54,480 bases of DNA from Planctomycetota bacterium (GTDB lineage Bacteria > Planctomycetota > UBA1135 > UBA2386). Under the pieces are notes generated by a model. That model was not told the DNA's origin. It saw nothing but the letters and a program-made list of their open reading frames with translations, and searched no databases. The stretch lies in the NCBI GenBank assembly GCA_025459175.1, contig JALORC010000061.1:1-54480 (forward strand), given 5' to 3'. This document shows, one piece after another, positions 1-10,403 of this stretch (its first letter is position 1; each line of letters opens with the position of its first letter). The position numbers were made by a program, and so were the translations under genes.

Positions 1-1023
1 CACCAGCTCGGTGACCAGATAGCCCGGTTCCTGCCGCGCCGCGGCCAGCAGCGCCTGCGCCGCACGTTCGGCGCGCCAGCCGGTGAACCAGCTCCAGCCG
101 AGCCACCCGCACAGCGCCAGCGCCGCGAGTCCGAACAGCCAGCGGCCGCGCCCCGGCGCCTTGCGTTCGCCCTTCGCCTTGGGGCGCTCGGATTCGATCA
201 GGCACGCCTCGAGCAGCGGTCGCGCCGCCTCGAACGGTTCGACGTCGCCGGTGAAGTCGACCAGCAGCGGCGCCATCGCCGTCTCCAGCGCGTCGAGCTG
301 TTCGCGCAGGCGCAGCCGGATCGCCGGCCGGGCCTGGCCGCGCACGACCGCGGCCAGCACCGCGTTCGACCCGGTCTCGGCGACCACGGTCAGTTCGCCG
401 ACCGCGAAGCTGGTCAGCGTATCGCCGCTCGGCGCCGCGAACGCATCGCGCACGAAGTCGCTGATCGCGGTCAGCATCGACGCGATCAGGTCGGGTTCGC
501 GGGTCAACACACCGCTCTTCGCCACGTGCAGCAGCTGCACGCCGCCGCTGCGATGGACGAGGAACACGTGTTCGACGCGGAACACCAGCGTCTGCAGGAA
601 CGCGACCTCGGCGAAGCTCTTGCCGGTGCGCCACGCCTGCCACCGCCAGCGCAGGCTCTTCGGCGACAGCCGCTGGTCGACCACGGCCTCGATCGAGTGC
701 ACGAGGCCCTGCAGCATCATCGTCACCGCGTTGCGGATCGCCGGGCCCATCGCCGGCGCCAGCGCACGGCCGAACGCGGCGCTGTCGCGCTGCACGGTCG
801 TGTGCACGCCGCGGCTGATCAGCGTGCCCATGGTCTCGGCGAACACCGGGTCGCGCGCCAGCGCCATGCGCAGCGCATCGGCGAGCGTGCGGCTCTGCCA
901 GTCGGCGAACAGGCCGCGCTGTTCGATGCGCGCCAGCGCCGCCAGCAGCCGCGCGCGATCGGTGCCGAGCAGCAGTCGGCAGAGTTCGTCGAGCTCGGCG
1001 TCGGTGCGGTCGAGCGCGACCAT
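1..1023 (-). CDS. Longin/roadblock-like membrane protein, C-terminus outside window
   Basis: The frame is open from an ATG at 1023 to the window edge, giving 341 visible residues. Residues about 148-260 resemble a longin/roadblock-like domain: a hydrophobic 'HVFLVHRSGGVQLLHVA' strand pair is followed by the helix 'SMLTAISDFVRDAF'. A single transmembrane helix lies at about 294-313 after a basic stretch. Proteins with this N-terminal layout often continue into an OmpA-like peptidoglycan-binding domain, but that part is not visible here. The start shares one base with the stop of the upstream coiled-coil gene (TGATG), so the two are probably translationally coupled. Context with a small GTPase suggests a membrane partner or GTPase regulator. 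The longin reading is by eye and is moderately secure. Confidence 0.7.
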   Translation of the reverse strand, partial: MVALDRTDAELDELCRLLLGTDRARLLAALARIEQRGLFADWQSRTLADALRMALARDPVFAETMGTLISRGVHTTVQRDSAAFGRALAPAMGPAIRNAVTMMLQGLVHSIEAVVDQRLSPKSLRWRWQAWRTGKSFAEVAFLQTLVFRVEHVFLVHRSGGVQLLHVAKSGVLTREPDLIASMLTAISDFVRDAFAAPSGDTLTSFAVGELTVVAETGSNAVLAAVVRGQARPAIRLRLREQLDALETAMAPLLVDFTGDVEPFEAARPLLEACLIESERPKAKGERKAPGRGRWLFGLAALALCGWLGWSWFTGWRAERAAQALLAAARQEPGYLVTELV

Positions 1024-1418
1024 CAGGCACCCGCTTGCTTGCCGAGCCGCACCGCCAGCCCGGTCAGCAGGTCGGCCATCGCGTCGCGATCGAGTTTGCC
1101 GGTCTGCAGGTGCTGCAGCTGCTCGTGCAGTCGGGTGGCCAGCGCCGCCTGCTCGGCGCGCACGCCGGCGCCGAGCTCGCCGATGGCTGCCTGCAGCCGC
1201 TGCGCCGCGGCGCTGCTCTCGCTGCCGATCGCGGCGATCAGTTCGCGGCGGAGCGCGTCGATGCGGCCGGTCAGGCGTTGCTCGAGCTCGGCGAGCTGTT
1301 GCTCGGTCGATCGCTGCTGCGCGCCGAACAGGATCTCCCGCACGCGCTGCAGGTCCTGGAGCGGATCGCTGCTCGGGGTTTCGGTGGACGTGGTGTCGGG
1401 GCGTGGCTTGGCGGACAT
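1023..1418 (-). CDS. Coiled-coil protein of the GTPase operon
   Basis: This is a 131-residue protein with a Thr/Ser/Pro-rich start, then almost continuous helix rich in Gln, Arg, Glu and Leu (about residues 20-105). It ends with a short motif, 'DRDAMADLLTGLAVRL'. No signal peptide or membrane segment is seen. The tail resembles that of the protein encoded at 1984-2499 ('DRQQLAHLLTDVARQV'), so the two look like distant paralogues on either side of the GTPase. It lies 63 bases after the GTPase gene and overlaps the start of the longin-like membrane protein. A scaffold or adaptor role is only inferred from position. The family was not recognised. Confidence 0.75.
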   Translation of the reverse strand: MSAKPRPDTTSTETPSSDPLQDLQRVREILFGAQQRSTEQQLAELEQRLTGRIDALRRELIAAIGSESSAAAQRLQAAIGELGAGVRAEQAALATRLHEQLQHLQTGKLDRDAMADLLTGLAVRLGKQAGA

Positions 1419-1481
1419 CGGGGAGACTCTGGAGGGCGGCGGCAGGATAGCGGCGTTCTGCCGGGTCGCACGTGGATACGC

Positions 1482-1979
1482 TCAGCGAACGTGCATCGCC
1501 GCCGCGAGCGTCGCGAACGCTTCCTCGACGCCCTCGCCCATCAGCGCGCTGGTCTCGTGCACGACACCGCCCGCCGCCGCCAGTTCCTCGAGCCGCTCGG
1601 CCGGGATCTCCCAACGCTCGCGCTGGTCGGTCTTGTTGACCAGCAGCAGCCATGGCACCGGCCCGAGCAGGGCCAGCGCCTCGTCGCGCAGGCGCAGCGC
1701 GGTGTCGAGCGTGTGCCGGCGGGTGCCGTCGGCGACCAGCAGGAAACCCGAACTGCTGCGCAGGTGCGTTAGGTTGACGCGGTGCACCTCGTCCTCGCCC
1801 TGCAGATCCCACAGCAGCAGCGTGGTGGGCGCGCCCTGCACCACCAGATCCCGCTTGTCGATGCGCACCCCGACCGTGGTCAGATAACGATCGGAGAAGA
1901 TGCCGCTGACGAAGCGCCGCACCAGGCTGGTCTTGCCGACCGCGAACGCGCCGAGCATCGCCACCTTGCGTTTGATCAT
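1482..1979 (-). CDS. Small Ras/Rab-like GTPase
   Basis: This 165-residue protein is nearly the whole length of a Ras-like G domain. The P-loop is GAFAVGKTS (residues 10-18). Switch I contains Thr34/Thr35. The DxxG motif is WDLQGED (57-63), the base-specificity motif is NKTD (115-118), and G5 is ETSAL (142-146). In Rab and Ras the catalytic Gln follows the DxxG glycine; here that place is Glu62, so intrinsic hydrolysis may be slow or partner-dependent. It sits four bases after one coiled-coil gene and 63 bases before another, with a longin-like membrane protein downstream. Such gene neighbours are known for prokaryotic longin/roadblock-regulated GTPases. The GTPase assignment is firm; its process is unknown. 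Confidence 0.9.
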   Translation of the reverse strand: MIKRKVAMLGAFAVGKTSLVRRFVSGIFSDRYLTTVGVRIDKRDLVVQGAPTTLLLWDLQGEDEVHRVNLTHLRSSSGFLLVADGTRRHTLDTALRLRDEALALLGPVPWLLLVNKTDQRERWEIPAERLEELAAAGGVVHETSALMGEGVEEAFATLAAAMHVR

Positions 1980-1983
1980 CGGC

Positions 1984-2499
1984 TCACGCGCTCCGGTCGC
2001 GGGGCAGCTTGACCTGCCGCGCGACGTCGGTCAGCAGGTGCGCGAGCTGCTGCCGGTCGGTGTTGCCGCGCTGCAGTTCGCCGATCGCCGCCAGCAGGCG
2101 CCGTTCGACATCGGCGAGCCCGGCGCGGACCTCGTCGCGCAGCCGCTCGGTGTCGGCGATCGCCAGCACGCGGTCGTCGATGCGTTCGCCGCCGGTGAAC
2201 GCCAGCAGCTCGCGCAGCGCGCGATCGGTGCGGCGGCCGAGCGTGGTGACCCGTTGCTGCAGCCGGGTCAGGCGCGCGCCGAGTTCGCGCTGCTGGCGCT
2301 CGAGGCGAGCCAGCGCGCGGTTCTGTTTGCGTTCGCTGCGCTGCTCCGCGGCGGCGAGCTGGGCCGCGAAGTCGCCGCGCAGCCGGCGCTCCGCGGCGGC
2401 GAGCAGCAGCGCTCGCAACGTCGCGACCAGCTTCGCACCGGACAGCTCGGCGAGCGGTCGGGCGGCGGGGCGGCGGGTTTTCGGCTTGGGAGCGGCCAT
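1984..2499 (-). CDS. Coiled-coil protein upstream of the GTPase
   Basis: This 171-residue protein has a basic, Pro-rich N-terminus (residues 1-17) followed by long amphipathic helices with many Gln, Arg and Ala. No cysteines, signal peptide or membrane helix are present. The C-terminal motif 'DRQQLAHLLTDVARQV' recurs in weaker form in the protein encoded at 1023-1418. Its stop codon is four bases before the GTPase start, so the two are surely co-transcribed. The likely role is as a structural or adaptor partner of the GTPase, inferred only from context. The start at ATG 2499 is supported by the lack of other good starts before the helical region. Confidence 0.75.
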   Translation of the reverse strand: MAAPKPKTRRPAARPLAELSGAKLVATLRALLLAAAERRLRGDFAAQLAAAEQRSERKQNRALARLERQQRELGARLTRLQQRVTTLGRRTDRALRELLAFTGGERIDDRVLAIADTERLRDEVRAGLADVERRLLAAIGELQRGNTDRQQLAHLLTDVARQVKLPRDRSA

Positions 2500-2545
2500 G
2501 GACGGCGATGCGGACGGCGCAGCGTAGCGCCGCCGCCGCCGCCGT

Positions 2546-3190
2546 TCACGAGTCGAGCGAGGTCAGGCCCTGCCGGATCGCGTACTTGGTCAGCTGGGCG
2601 ATCGAGCGGATGCCCAACCGGTCCATGATGTTGTGCCGATGGGTCTCGACCGTCTTGACGGTGATGGTCAGCGCCTGCGCGATTTCCTTGGTCGACTTGC
2701 CCTCGGCGACCAGCTGCAGCACCTCGCGCTCCTTGTTGGTCAGCGACACCGCCGGCCCGCTCGAGTTGCCGGACAGGCGCTCGACGTAGTCGCCGACCAC
2801 GACGCCCTGGATCTTGCGGCCGAGGTAGATGCGGCCCTTGGTGACGTTCTCGATCGCCTGCGACAGCTCGTCGAACGCACTCTCCTTGAGCAGGTAGCCG
2901 CGCGCGCCGGCCTGCAGCATGCGCCCGACGTAGGTGGCGTCGCTGTGCATCGACAGTGCGACCACCTTCGCCGTCGGCGTCTTCTCGAGGATCAGCCGGG
3001 TGGCCTCGATGCCGTTCATGCCCGGCATGCCGATGTCCATGACGATGACGTCGGGCTGCAGTTCGGTCGCGAGCCGGACCGCGGTGCGGCCGTCCTCGGC
3101 CTCGCCGAGGATGGTGTGCCCGGACTGCTGCAGCAGCTTGCACAAGCCTTCGCGGATGATGGCGTGATCGTCGGCGAGCAGGAGTTTCAT
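2546..3190 (-). CDS. NarL/LuxR-family response regulator
   Basis: This 214-residue protein has a receiver domain (residues 3-118) with acidic pair Asp7/Asp8, phospho-acceptor Asp52 in VIVMD and the usual Lys near residue 102 ('LLKES'). It is followed by a LuxR-type helix-turn-helix (about 148-208, with 'LTNKEREVLQLVAEG' and 'TVKTVETHRHNIMDRL'). It is the standard length for the family. The start codon overlaps the stop of the histidine kinase gene as ATGA, so the two form a coupled two-component pair. It should bind DNA as a phosphorylated dimer. Targets are not evident; the GTPase operon directly downstream on the same strand, 46 bases away, is a candidate. Confidence 0.95.
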   Translation of the reverse strand: MKLLLADDHAIIREGLCKLLQQSGHTILGEAEDGRTAVRLATELQPDVIVMDIGMPGMNGIEATRLILEKTPTAKVVALSMHSDATYVGRMLQAGARGYLLKESAFDELSQAIENVTKGRIYLGRKIQGVVVGDYVERLSGNSSGPAVSLTNKEREVLQLVAEGKSTKEIAQALTITVKTVETHRHNIMDRLGIRSIAQLTKYAIRQGLTSLDS

Positions 3191-4542
3191 TGCTTCTGGC
3201 CTCTGGTTCCGGCGTCGAGCGGCAGCGTCAACGTCACCTCGGTTCCACGGCCCGGCGTCGACACGACGCGACAGGTTCCCCCGAGGTGGGTGACTCGCTC
3301 ACGGATGTTGAACAGTCCGAAGCCACCGGCGGCGGTGACCCGGTATTCGAAGCGGCTGGCGTCGAAGCCGAGGCCGCGATCGGTGACCGACAGCAGCAGC
3401 GAAGCGCCGTCGCGCGCCGTGCGCACGACGACGAGGCTGGCCTCGGCGTGTTTGACGATGTTGTGGAGCAGCTCGCGCACCGACTGGTAGGCGAGCAAAC
3501 GGGCCCGCTCGGCCAACGGTTTCTCGTTGCCGTCGTCGTCGAAGCGGGCCGGGATGCCGTGCACCTCGCCGAAGCGGCGCACCAGGCTGTCGAGCGCGGC
3601 CTCGAGCCCGAGTTCGTAGAGCGCCGGCGTGCCGAGGTCGGCGGTGAGCCCGCGGGTGTCGCTGATGACTTCGTCCATCAGCTTGCTGGTCTCGTCGAGC
3701 GGGCCGCGCGCCTCCGGCAGCTTTTCTGCCAGCGTGCGCAGCCGCATCTTCACCAGCGCCAGGTTCTGGCCGATGCGATCGTGCAGGAACTCGGCGATCT
3801 GCCGCCGTTCCGCCTCCTCGGCGCCGACCAGCTGCTCGGCCAGCGTGCGCAGCTGCTCCTGGTGCGCCAGCAGCGCCGCGTTGGCGCGGGCCCGTTCGGC
3901 GCTCTCCTGCTGCAGCCGCGCGTTGGCCTCGGTCAGTGCCACCGTGCGTTCGGCGACGCGCTGCTCGAGCTCCTCGCGCGCCGCCCGCAGCAGCGCGTTG
4001 GCGGCCTGACGTTCCTCGGCGAGGCGCTGCAGCTGCCGCGACGACGCCGACAGCGCCTGGTGCAGGCGGCTCAGGTGTTCGTACTCGAGCCGTTGGTCGC
4101 GCGCCTTCTGCAGGATCTCCTGCAGCTCGGCGAACTCGGAGCCCAGCAGTTCGAGCAGCAGGAACGGCGTGCGGTCCGGACCGGCGTGCAGGGCCTTGGC
4201 CTCGAGCACCGCCGGTCGGCCGGTGGCGTCGTCCTGCTGCCACGGGCCCGACGCCAGGCTGCCGGTGCTGCGGCCGTTCCACAGCAGGGCCGCGTCATCG
4301 AGGAAGCCGGTCAGGAACGGGAAGTCGGCGGTGAGCGTTGCCGCGGTGATCGGGCGCTGCGCAGCCAGCGCGGGGAAGCACGCGGCGAACGCGGCGGGCA
4401 CCGGCCCGATCAATTCGAAGCGGTCGCTGCCGGTGCGGCGCAGCGGCAGCACGCGCAGTGCGGCGAGCAGATCCAGTGGCGAGGCCATTGCCCTGATCGA
4501 AGCTTCCCGGATGGATGCGGGTGGTTCTTCGCGCGGCATCAT
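3187..4542 (-). CDS. HisKA_3-type sensor histidine kinase
   Basis: This is a soluble kinase of about 451 residues. A PAS-like sensor region (about 20-140) is followed by a long coiled coil (about 140-245). The HisKA_3 dimerisation motif is IAEFLHDRIGQ with phospho-acceptor His254. The HATPase domain shows the N box ELLHNIVKHAEAS and G boxes DRGLGFD and GGFGLFNIRERV. No membrane helix is seen, so it senses a cytoplasmic signal. I chose ATG 4542 because it overlaps the stop of the upstream gene (ATGA). ATG 4488 (433 residues) is an equally plausible start. It is coupled to the NarL-type regulator by a second ATGA overlap. Confidence 0.9.
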   Translation of the reverse strand: MMPREEPPASIREASIRAMASPLDLLAALRVLPLRRTGSDRFELIGPVPAAFAACFPALAAQRPITAATLTADFPFLTGFLDDAALLWNGRSTGSLASGPWQQDDATGRPAVLEAKALHAGPDRTPFLLLELLGSEFAELQEILQKARDQRLEYEHLSRLHQALSASSRQLQRLAEERQAANALLRAAREELEQRVAERTVALTEANARLQQESAERARANAALLAHQEQLRTLAEQLVGAEEAERRQIAEFLHDRIGQNLALVKMRLRTLAEKLPEARGPLDETSKLMDEVISDTRGLTADLGTPALYELGLEAALDSLVRRFGEVHGIPARFDDDGNEKPLAERARLLAYQSVRELLHNIVKHAEASLVVVRTARDGASLLLSVTDRGLGFDASRFEYRVTAAGGFGLFNIRERVTHLGGTCRVVSTPGRGTEVTLTLPLDAGTRGQKQ

Positions 4543-4991
4543 GCGATTCGCCGCTGGCCGGGGCCACCGCTGGCCGGACCTTCCGGTCGACGCCGAGGCC
4601 AATGCGCGAATGGCGTCAGTCCCGGCACACTTGCCAGCAGGCGATCCGCGGTGGCAACGCCCAGGTGTCGGCGGAGGTGGTCGAAGAACGTCGACACCAG
4701 CGGGATCGCGAACTCACCGACACTGGATTGTTCGATGCGATCGCGGGTCTCGCGGGCATCGAGCCAGCGCCGCAGTCGCTGCCGCAGCGCCGAGTGCGGT
4801 TGGCGGCGGCGCGCTGCCTGCGATTGCGTTGCCAGCAGCGCGCCGAACTCCGGCAGCAGCGCCCGCAGCCGGAACAGATCCCCAGGGGCCCCATGGCGTT
4901 GCAGCAGATCGAGCACGGTGCAGACAGCCTGATGCAGCCGCGCATACGGCAGCTGCAGGTGCTTGGCAGTTCGATCGAGGAACGGCGTCAT
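4539..4991 (-). CDS. Uncharacterised helical protein before the two-component pair
   Basis: This 150-residue, mostly helical protein begins MTPFLDRTAKHL. It has repeated helix-break-helix units and a Pro/Arg-rich tail. The first half (FLDRTAKHLQL... VLDLLQ... LFRLRALLPEF) loosely resembles DUF2267-type small helical proteins, but this is weak. Its stop overlaps the kinase start, so it is probably the first gene of a three-gene signalling operon. ATG 4991 is preferred over upstream starts because the extra residues look like non-coding sequence. A sensory accessory role is possible but not shown. Confidence 0.6.
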   Translation of the reverse strand: MTPFLDRTAKHLQLPYARLHQAVCTVLDLLQRHGAPGDLFRLRALLPEFGALLATQSQAARRRQPHSALRQRLRRWLDARETRDRIEQSSVGEFAIPLVSTFFDHLRRHLGVATADRLLASVPGLTPFAHWPRRRPEGPASGGPGQRRIA

Positions 4992-5155
4992 TGGCCGCGT
5001 CGTCGAGATTGGCGAAGCAGGAGCGGACAGCATGGCGAGGGCGAGCACGCTAGGCAAATGCCGAGGCGCCACCATCCGTGTAACCCCGGAGGAATGCTCG
5101 GGGATCGTGCGTATTCAGGGCGCGCGGGCCCGGGTCGGGCCTCGCCGTGGATGTT

Positions 5156-5857
5156 TCAAGAAATCTGGCGATCCGACGGGTTCGGTGCGCCGTCGCGGTC
5201 GGCAGCGGGCGGGGTGGCCAGCGTGAGTCGGCGCGCCCGTTCGGCGCGTCCGGCATGCAGCTCGACGCCGATCGCATCGAGGCCGTGGGCGTTGGCCACG
5301 GCGAGCGCGGTGCCGACCCCGCAGAACGGATCGACGATGCAGCGCGCCGCCGCCCGCTCGCGCAGCCAGCGCACCGCGGCATCGGCCGCGGCGAGCCCCA
5401 TCGCCCGCGGCCACGTCATCGGGCCGAGTTCGGGCAGCACGTCCGCGGTCGCGGCCTCGATCGCATCGCGATGTCGCTGCGAGAAGCACAGCAGGTGCGC
5501 ATAGCCGGGCCGCGCGAACGTCGCGCGCCCCGCCGGCGCGCGGCAGACGATCTTGTGCCACAGCAGCGCGCTGCCGCAGCTCGCGGCCGCCTGCTGCACC
5601 AGGAAGGCCTTGTCGATCCACACGCCGTCGAGCTTGCGGTCGGTCTGGTAGAAGATCGCGCAGCCGTGCGGCGGCGTGCTGCGCAGCACTCGTTCGGCGG
5701 CGGCCACGAACCACGGTCGCCAGCGTTCGACATCACGATGGCGGAACTCGACCGCGTCCGGCAGCGAGGTGAACACCGATGCGTGCTCGGGCAGCGCGTT
5801 GTTCGCGAGCCACACCAGCGCGTCCTCGGTGTGCACGGTGCGCAGAGGCTGCGTCAT
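5156..5857 (-). CDS. SAM-dependent methyltransferase
   Basis: This 233-residue protein carries the SAM-binding motif IVDPFCGVGTALAVANA (about residues 174-190) near its C-terminus, followed by 'AIGVEL'. The N-terminal half has 'SVFTSLPDAVEF', a pattern found in nucleic-acid methyltransferase-like families, and conserved aromatic and Lys residues. The glycine motif lies at the C-terminal end, so the domain order is permuted relative to small-molecule methyltransferases. No clear DPPY/NPPY motif is seen, so base methylation is not assured. It starts at ATG 5857, overlapping the stop of the enoyl-CoA hydratase family gene as ATGA. The substrate is unknown. Confidence 0.8.
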   Translation of the reverse strand: MTQPLRTVHTEDALVWLANNALPEHASVFTSLPDAVEFRHRDVERWRPWFVAAAERVLRSTPPHGCAIFYQTDRKLDGVWIDKAFLVQQAAASCGSALLWHKIVCRAPAGRATFARPGYAHLLCFSQRHRDAIEAATADVLPELGPMTWPRAMGLAAADAAVRWLRERAAARCIVDPFCGVGTALAVANAHGLDAIGVELHAGRAERARRLTLATPPAADRDGAPNPSDRQIS

Positions 5858-6624
5858 CCGCCGAGCGCCTGCCGATGGTCGGCCGAGTTCTGCACGATGC
5901 CCTGGTAGGTCGCCGCGAGTTCGAGCGCCGCCGTCATGTCCTGCTGCAGCGCCGCGTAGGCGGCGCGTTTGGTCAGCTGCACGGCCAGCGGCGGGTGCGC
6001 GGCGATCGACCGCGCGAGCTCGTGCGTGCGCGGCAGCAGCTGCTCGGCGGCCACGACCTCGTGCACGAGGCCGAGCCGCAGCGCGGTGTCGGCATCGACG
6101 ATGCGGCCGGTCAGCATCAGCTCGAGTGCGCGCGGGAAACCGATCGTGCGGGCCAGGAAGAACGCGCCGCCGTCGCCGGGCACGAGGCCGATGCGCACGA
6201 AGGTCGAGCCGAACGTGGCGCCGGCGGCCGCCACGCGCAGGTCGCACATGCAGGCGAGGTCGAGGCCGGCGCCGATCGCGGCGCCGTTCACGGCGGCCAG
6301 CAGCGGCTTCTGCATTGCTTCGATCGCGCGTGGTACCGCCTGGATACCGCGCTGGTAGCGGCCGCGCAGTTCGGCCGGGTCGCCGGCGAACATGCCGCTG
6401 CGTTCGCGCATCGCCTTGATGTCACCACCGGCGTGGAACGCGGTGCCGCTGCCGGTCAGCACGACGCAGCGCACGGCCGGATCGGCTTCGGCGGTCTGCA
6501 GTGCCGCGACCAGCTGCTCGCACATCGCCTCGCTGTAGGCATTGCGGGCCTCGGGGCGATCGAGCGTGATGGTGGCGAGAGGGCCGTCGAGATCGAGCCG
6601 GACGTGCCGGGGCGCAGCGTGCAT
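5854..6624 (-). CDS. Enoyl-CoA hydratase/isomerase family protein
   Basis: This 256-residue protein is the full length of a crotonase fold. The CoA/oxyanion-hole segments HAGGDIKAM (64-72) and NGAAIGAG (113-120) are present. The two catalytic glutamates of classical hydratase are not kept: Asp122 occupies the first place and Phe142 the second. Asp151 in 'VPGDGG' is placed as in isomerase-type members such as the PaaG group. It is therefore more likely an isomerase or other crotonase-fold enzyme than a straightforward enoyl-CoA hydratase. It is the first gene of an overlapping pair with the methyltransferase. The start at 6624 is about 70 bases from the divergent DUF2490 gene. Confidence 0.9.
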   Translation of the reverse strand: MHAAPRHVRLDLDGPLATITLDRPEARNAYSEAMCEQLVAALQTAEADPAVRCVVLTGSGTAFHAGGDIKAMRERSGMFAGDPAELRGRYQRGIQAVPRAIEAMQKPLLAAVNGAAIGAGLDLACMCDLRVAAAGATFGSTFVRIGLVPGDGGAFFLARTIGFPRALELMLTGRIVDADTALRLGLVHEVVAAEQLLPRTHELARSIAAHPPLAVQLTKRAAYAALQQDMTAALELAATYQGIVQNSADHRQALGG

Positions 6625-6695
6625 GGCCGCGTTTCTACCGCCGGCTCAGGCGATTTTGACTCGCCGCTGCCGGGTCGAGCTCGTTCGATGCCGGC

Positions 6696-7403
6696 ATGAA
6701 GCTCGACCTGCGCAGCTCGTTCGGTGGCGTGGCGCTGCTGTCGGCTCTGGCGTTGCCGGTGGCCGCCCAGACGCGCGATGACGGCGGCGCCTGGCTCGCG
6801 TGGGTGGCGCAAGGGCGGCTCGGGTCGCCCGACAGCGGCCTGGGCAAGCTGCGCTGGTGGCTCGACGTGCAGGATCGGCAGCGCGACGAGGGGCGGCACT
6901 TCGACCTCGGCATCGTGCGGCCCGGGCTCGGTTACGCGCTCGGTGAGCGCATCACGGCCTACGCCGGCTACGCGTGGGTCGAGAGCGATCCGGTGCGGCG
7001 CGAGGAGTTCGCCGAGCACCGCGCCTGGGAGCAGGTGACGTGGCTGGTGCCGGTGGCCGGCACGACGCTGCAGGTGCGCACGCGACTCGAGCAGCGCTTC
7101 GTGGAGACCGACGGCGACACCGGCTTCCGGCTGCGTGAGTTCCTGAAGACGACGGTGCCGCTGGTCGAGGACAAGCGCTGGTTCGTCAGCGTGTGGGACG
7201 AGCTGTTCTGGGACCTCAACCGGACCGATTGGGGGCAGCGCCCCGGCTTCCGCCAAAACCGCGCGTTCCTCGGCCTCGGCACGTTCCTCGACGACGCGCA
7301 CAAGCTGTCGCTCGAGGTCGGCTATCTGAACCAGTGGATCGACCGGCCCGGCGAGGACCGCATGAACCACATCGTCTCGGTCTGGCTGCTGACGACGTTC
7401 TGA
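6696..7403 (+). CDS. DUF2490-type outer-membrane beta-barrel protein
   Basis: This 235-residue protein has a signal peptide (residues 1-24, ending VAAQT) and alternating polar/hydrophobic strands through to a C-terminal Phe, as expected for a small outer-membrane barrel. Motifs typical of DUF2490 are visible: 'RLEQRF' near the middle, a later 'NRTDWG.RPGFRQNRAFLGLG', and the terminal strand 'NHIVSVWLLTTF'. It is divergent from the enoyl-CoA hydratase family gene and convergent with tex, 15 bases from the tex stop. No partner is suggested by context. The DUF assignment is by pattern memory; the barrel reading is good. Confidence 0.8.
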   Translation: MKLDLRSSFGGVALLSALALPVAAQTRDDGGAWLAWVAQGRLGSPDSGLGKLRWWLDVQDRQRDEGRHFDLGIVRPGLGYALGERITAYAGYAWVESDPVRREEFAEHRAWEQVTWLVPVAGTTLQVRTRLEQRFVETDGDTGFRLREFLKTTVPLVEDKRWFVSVWDELFWDLNRTDWGQRPGFRQNRAFLGLGTFLDDAHKLSLEVGYLNQWIDRPGEDRMNHIVSVWLLTTF

Positions 7404-7418
7404 TCGCCGCGCGGCGCG

Positions 7419-9851
<2,433 letters not shown>

Positions 9852-10127
9852 GGGATCCCTTGTTGGCGCCGTCTGACCACGGCGCTGGTGCGGAGGGTAG
9901 GGGGATGGGGGCGCGGTGCAACGGGGGAGGTTCGCGCGGGGCGTGGAGGGGGCGCGGTGGCTCGGGTGGCGGTGGCTGGCCGGTGGGGCGAGCTGCTCCG
10001 CTGGCGATGGGTGCGCGGAGTCAGGCCGTTCGGCCGACTTCCGGTGGTCGCCGGCGGATGGGTGCGGCCGCTGGGGTTGTGGCGAGGCGGGGCGGGGGTA
10101 GGCTGCGCGGGACGTCGCCTGCCGGAG
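9852..10127. other. G-rich intergenic region left of the cassette block
   Basis: This stretch of about 275 bases between tex and the first attC-like element has no convincing gene. It is strongly strand-biased, with long G-rich runs on the plus strand. It must contain the tex promoter (minus strand), and possibly whatever drives the first cassette gene, but no recognisable -10/-35 pair is seen. A short inverted repeat (GGCGCCGT...ACGGCGC) lies just upstream of the tex start, at about 9865-9890. An attI site could lie here, but no integrase gene is visible in the window to anchor one. Confidence 0.5.
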
Positions 10128-10157
10128 GTCGGCCGGGATGTCGAAGACGAGTTGGCC
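10128..10157 (+). repeat. Right half of a degenerate attC-like site, left edge of the array
   Basis: The element ends in GTTGGCC (10151-10157), identical to the R' core of the attC at 10404-10504, and is followed by CAGA in both. The preceding GTCGAAGACG also occurs in the attC at 12541-12610, where it precedes the same GTT core with one AG less. No matching left half (GGCCAAC) is visible, so this is at best a remnant or an attI-like start of the cassette array. The first cassette gene starts 16 bases after it. Confidence 0.45.
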
Positions 10158-10172
10158 AGACCCTTCGGCGCC

Positions 10173-10400
10173 ATGGACAAGAACGACTGGGTATTCGTAG
10201 GAGTGCGGCTTCTTGGGATGTTCCTATTGGCGGAGGGGCTTGTCGCCTTGCCACTGATAATCGCCGCTGGGCCTCGTGCCGACGCCGCCGAAGCCCAGCT
10301 CATCATGGGGCCACTACTTCACATCGCTGTAGGTGTCGTGCTCGCGGTTGGCACTGCCCGCGTCTGCCGCTGGCTTGGCGGGCATGGCCCGGGGCGGTAG
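10173..10400 (+). CDS. Small membrane protein, first cassette gene
   Basis: This 75-residue protein begins MDKNDWVFVGVRLLGMF. Two hydrophobic helices are predicted at about 8-31 and 43-62, with a basic C-terminus. The family is not recognised; it loosely resembles small two-helix proteins common in gene cassettes. It fills one unit between an attC-like core at 10151-10157 and the attC at 10404-10504, with only three bases between its stop and the attC. Base composition is less GC-rich than the chromosomal neighbours. The ATG at 10173 is the first in frame after the core site. Confidence 0.65.
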   Translation: MDKNDWVFVGVRLLGMFLLAEGLVALPLIIAAGPRADAAEAQLIMGPLLHIAVGVVLAVGTARVCRWLGGHGPGR

Positions 10401-10403
10401 GCT

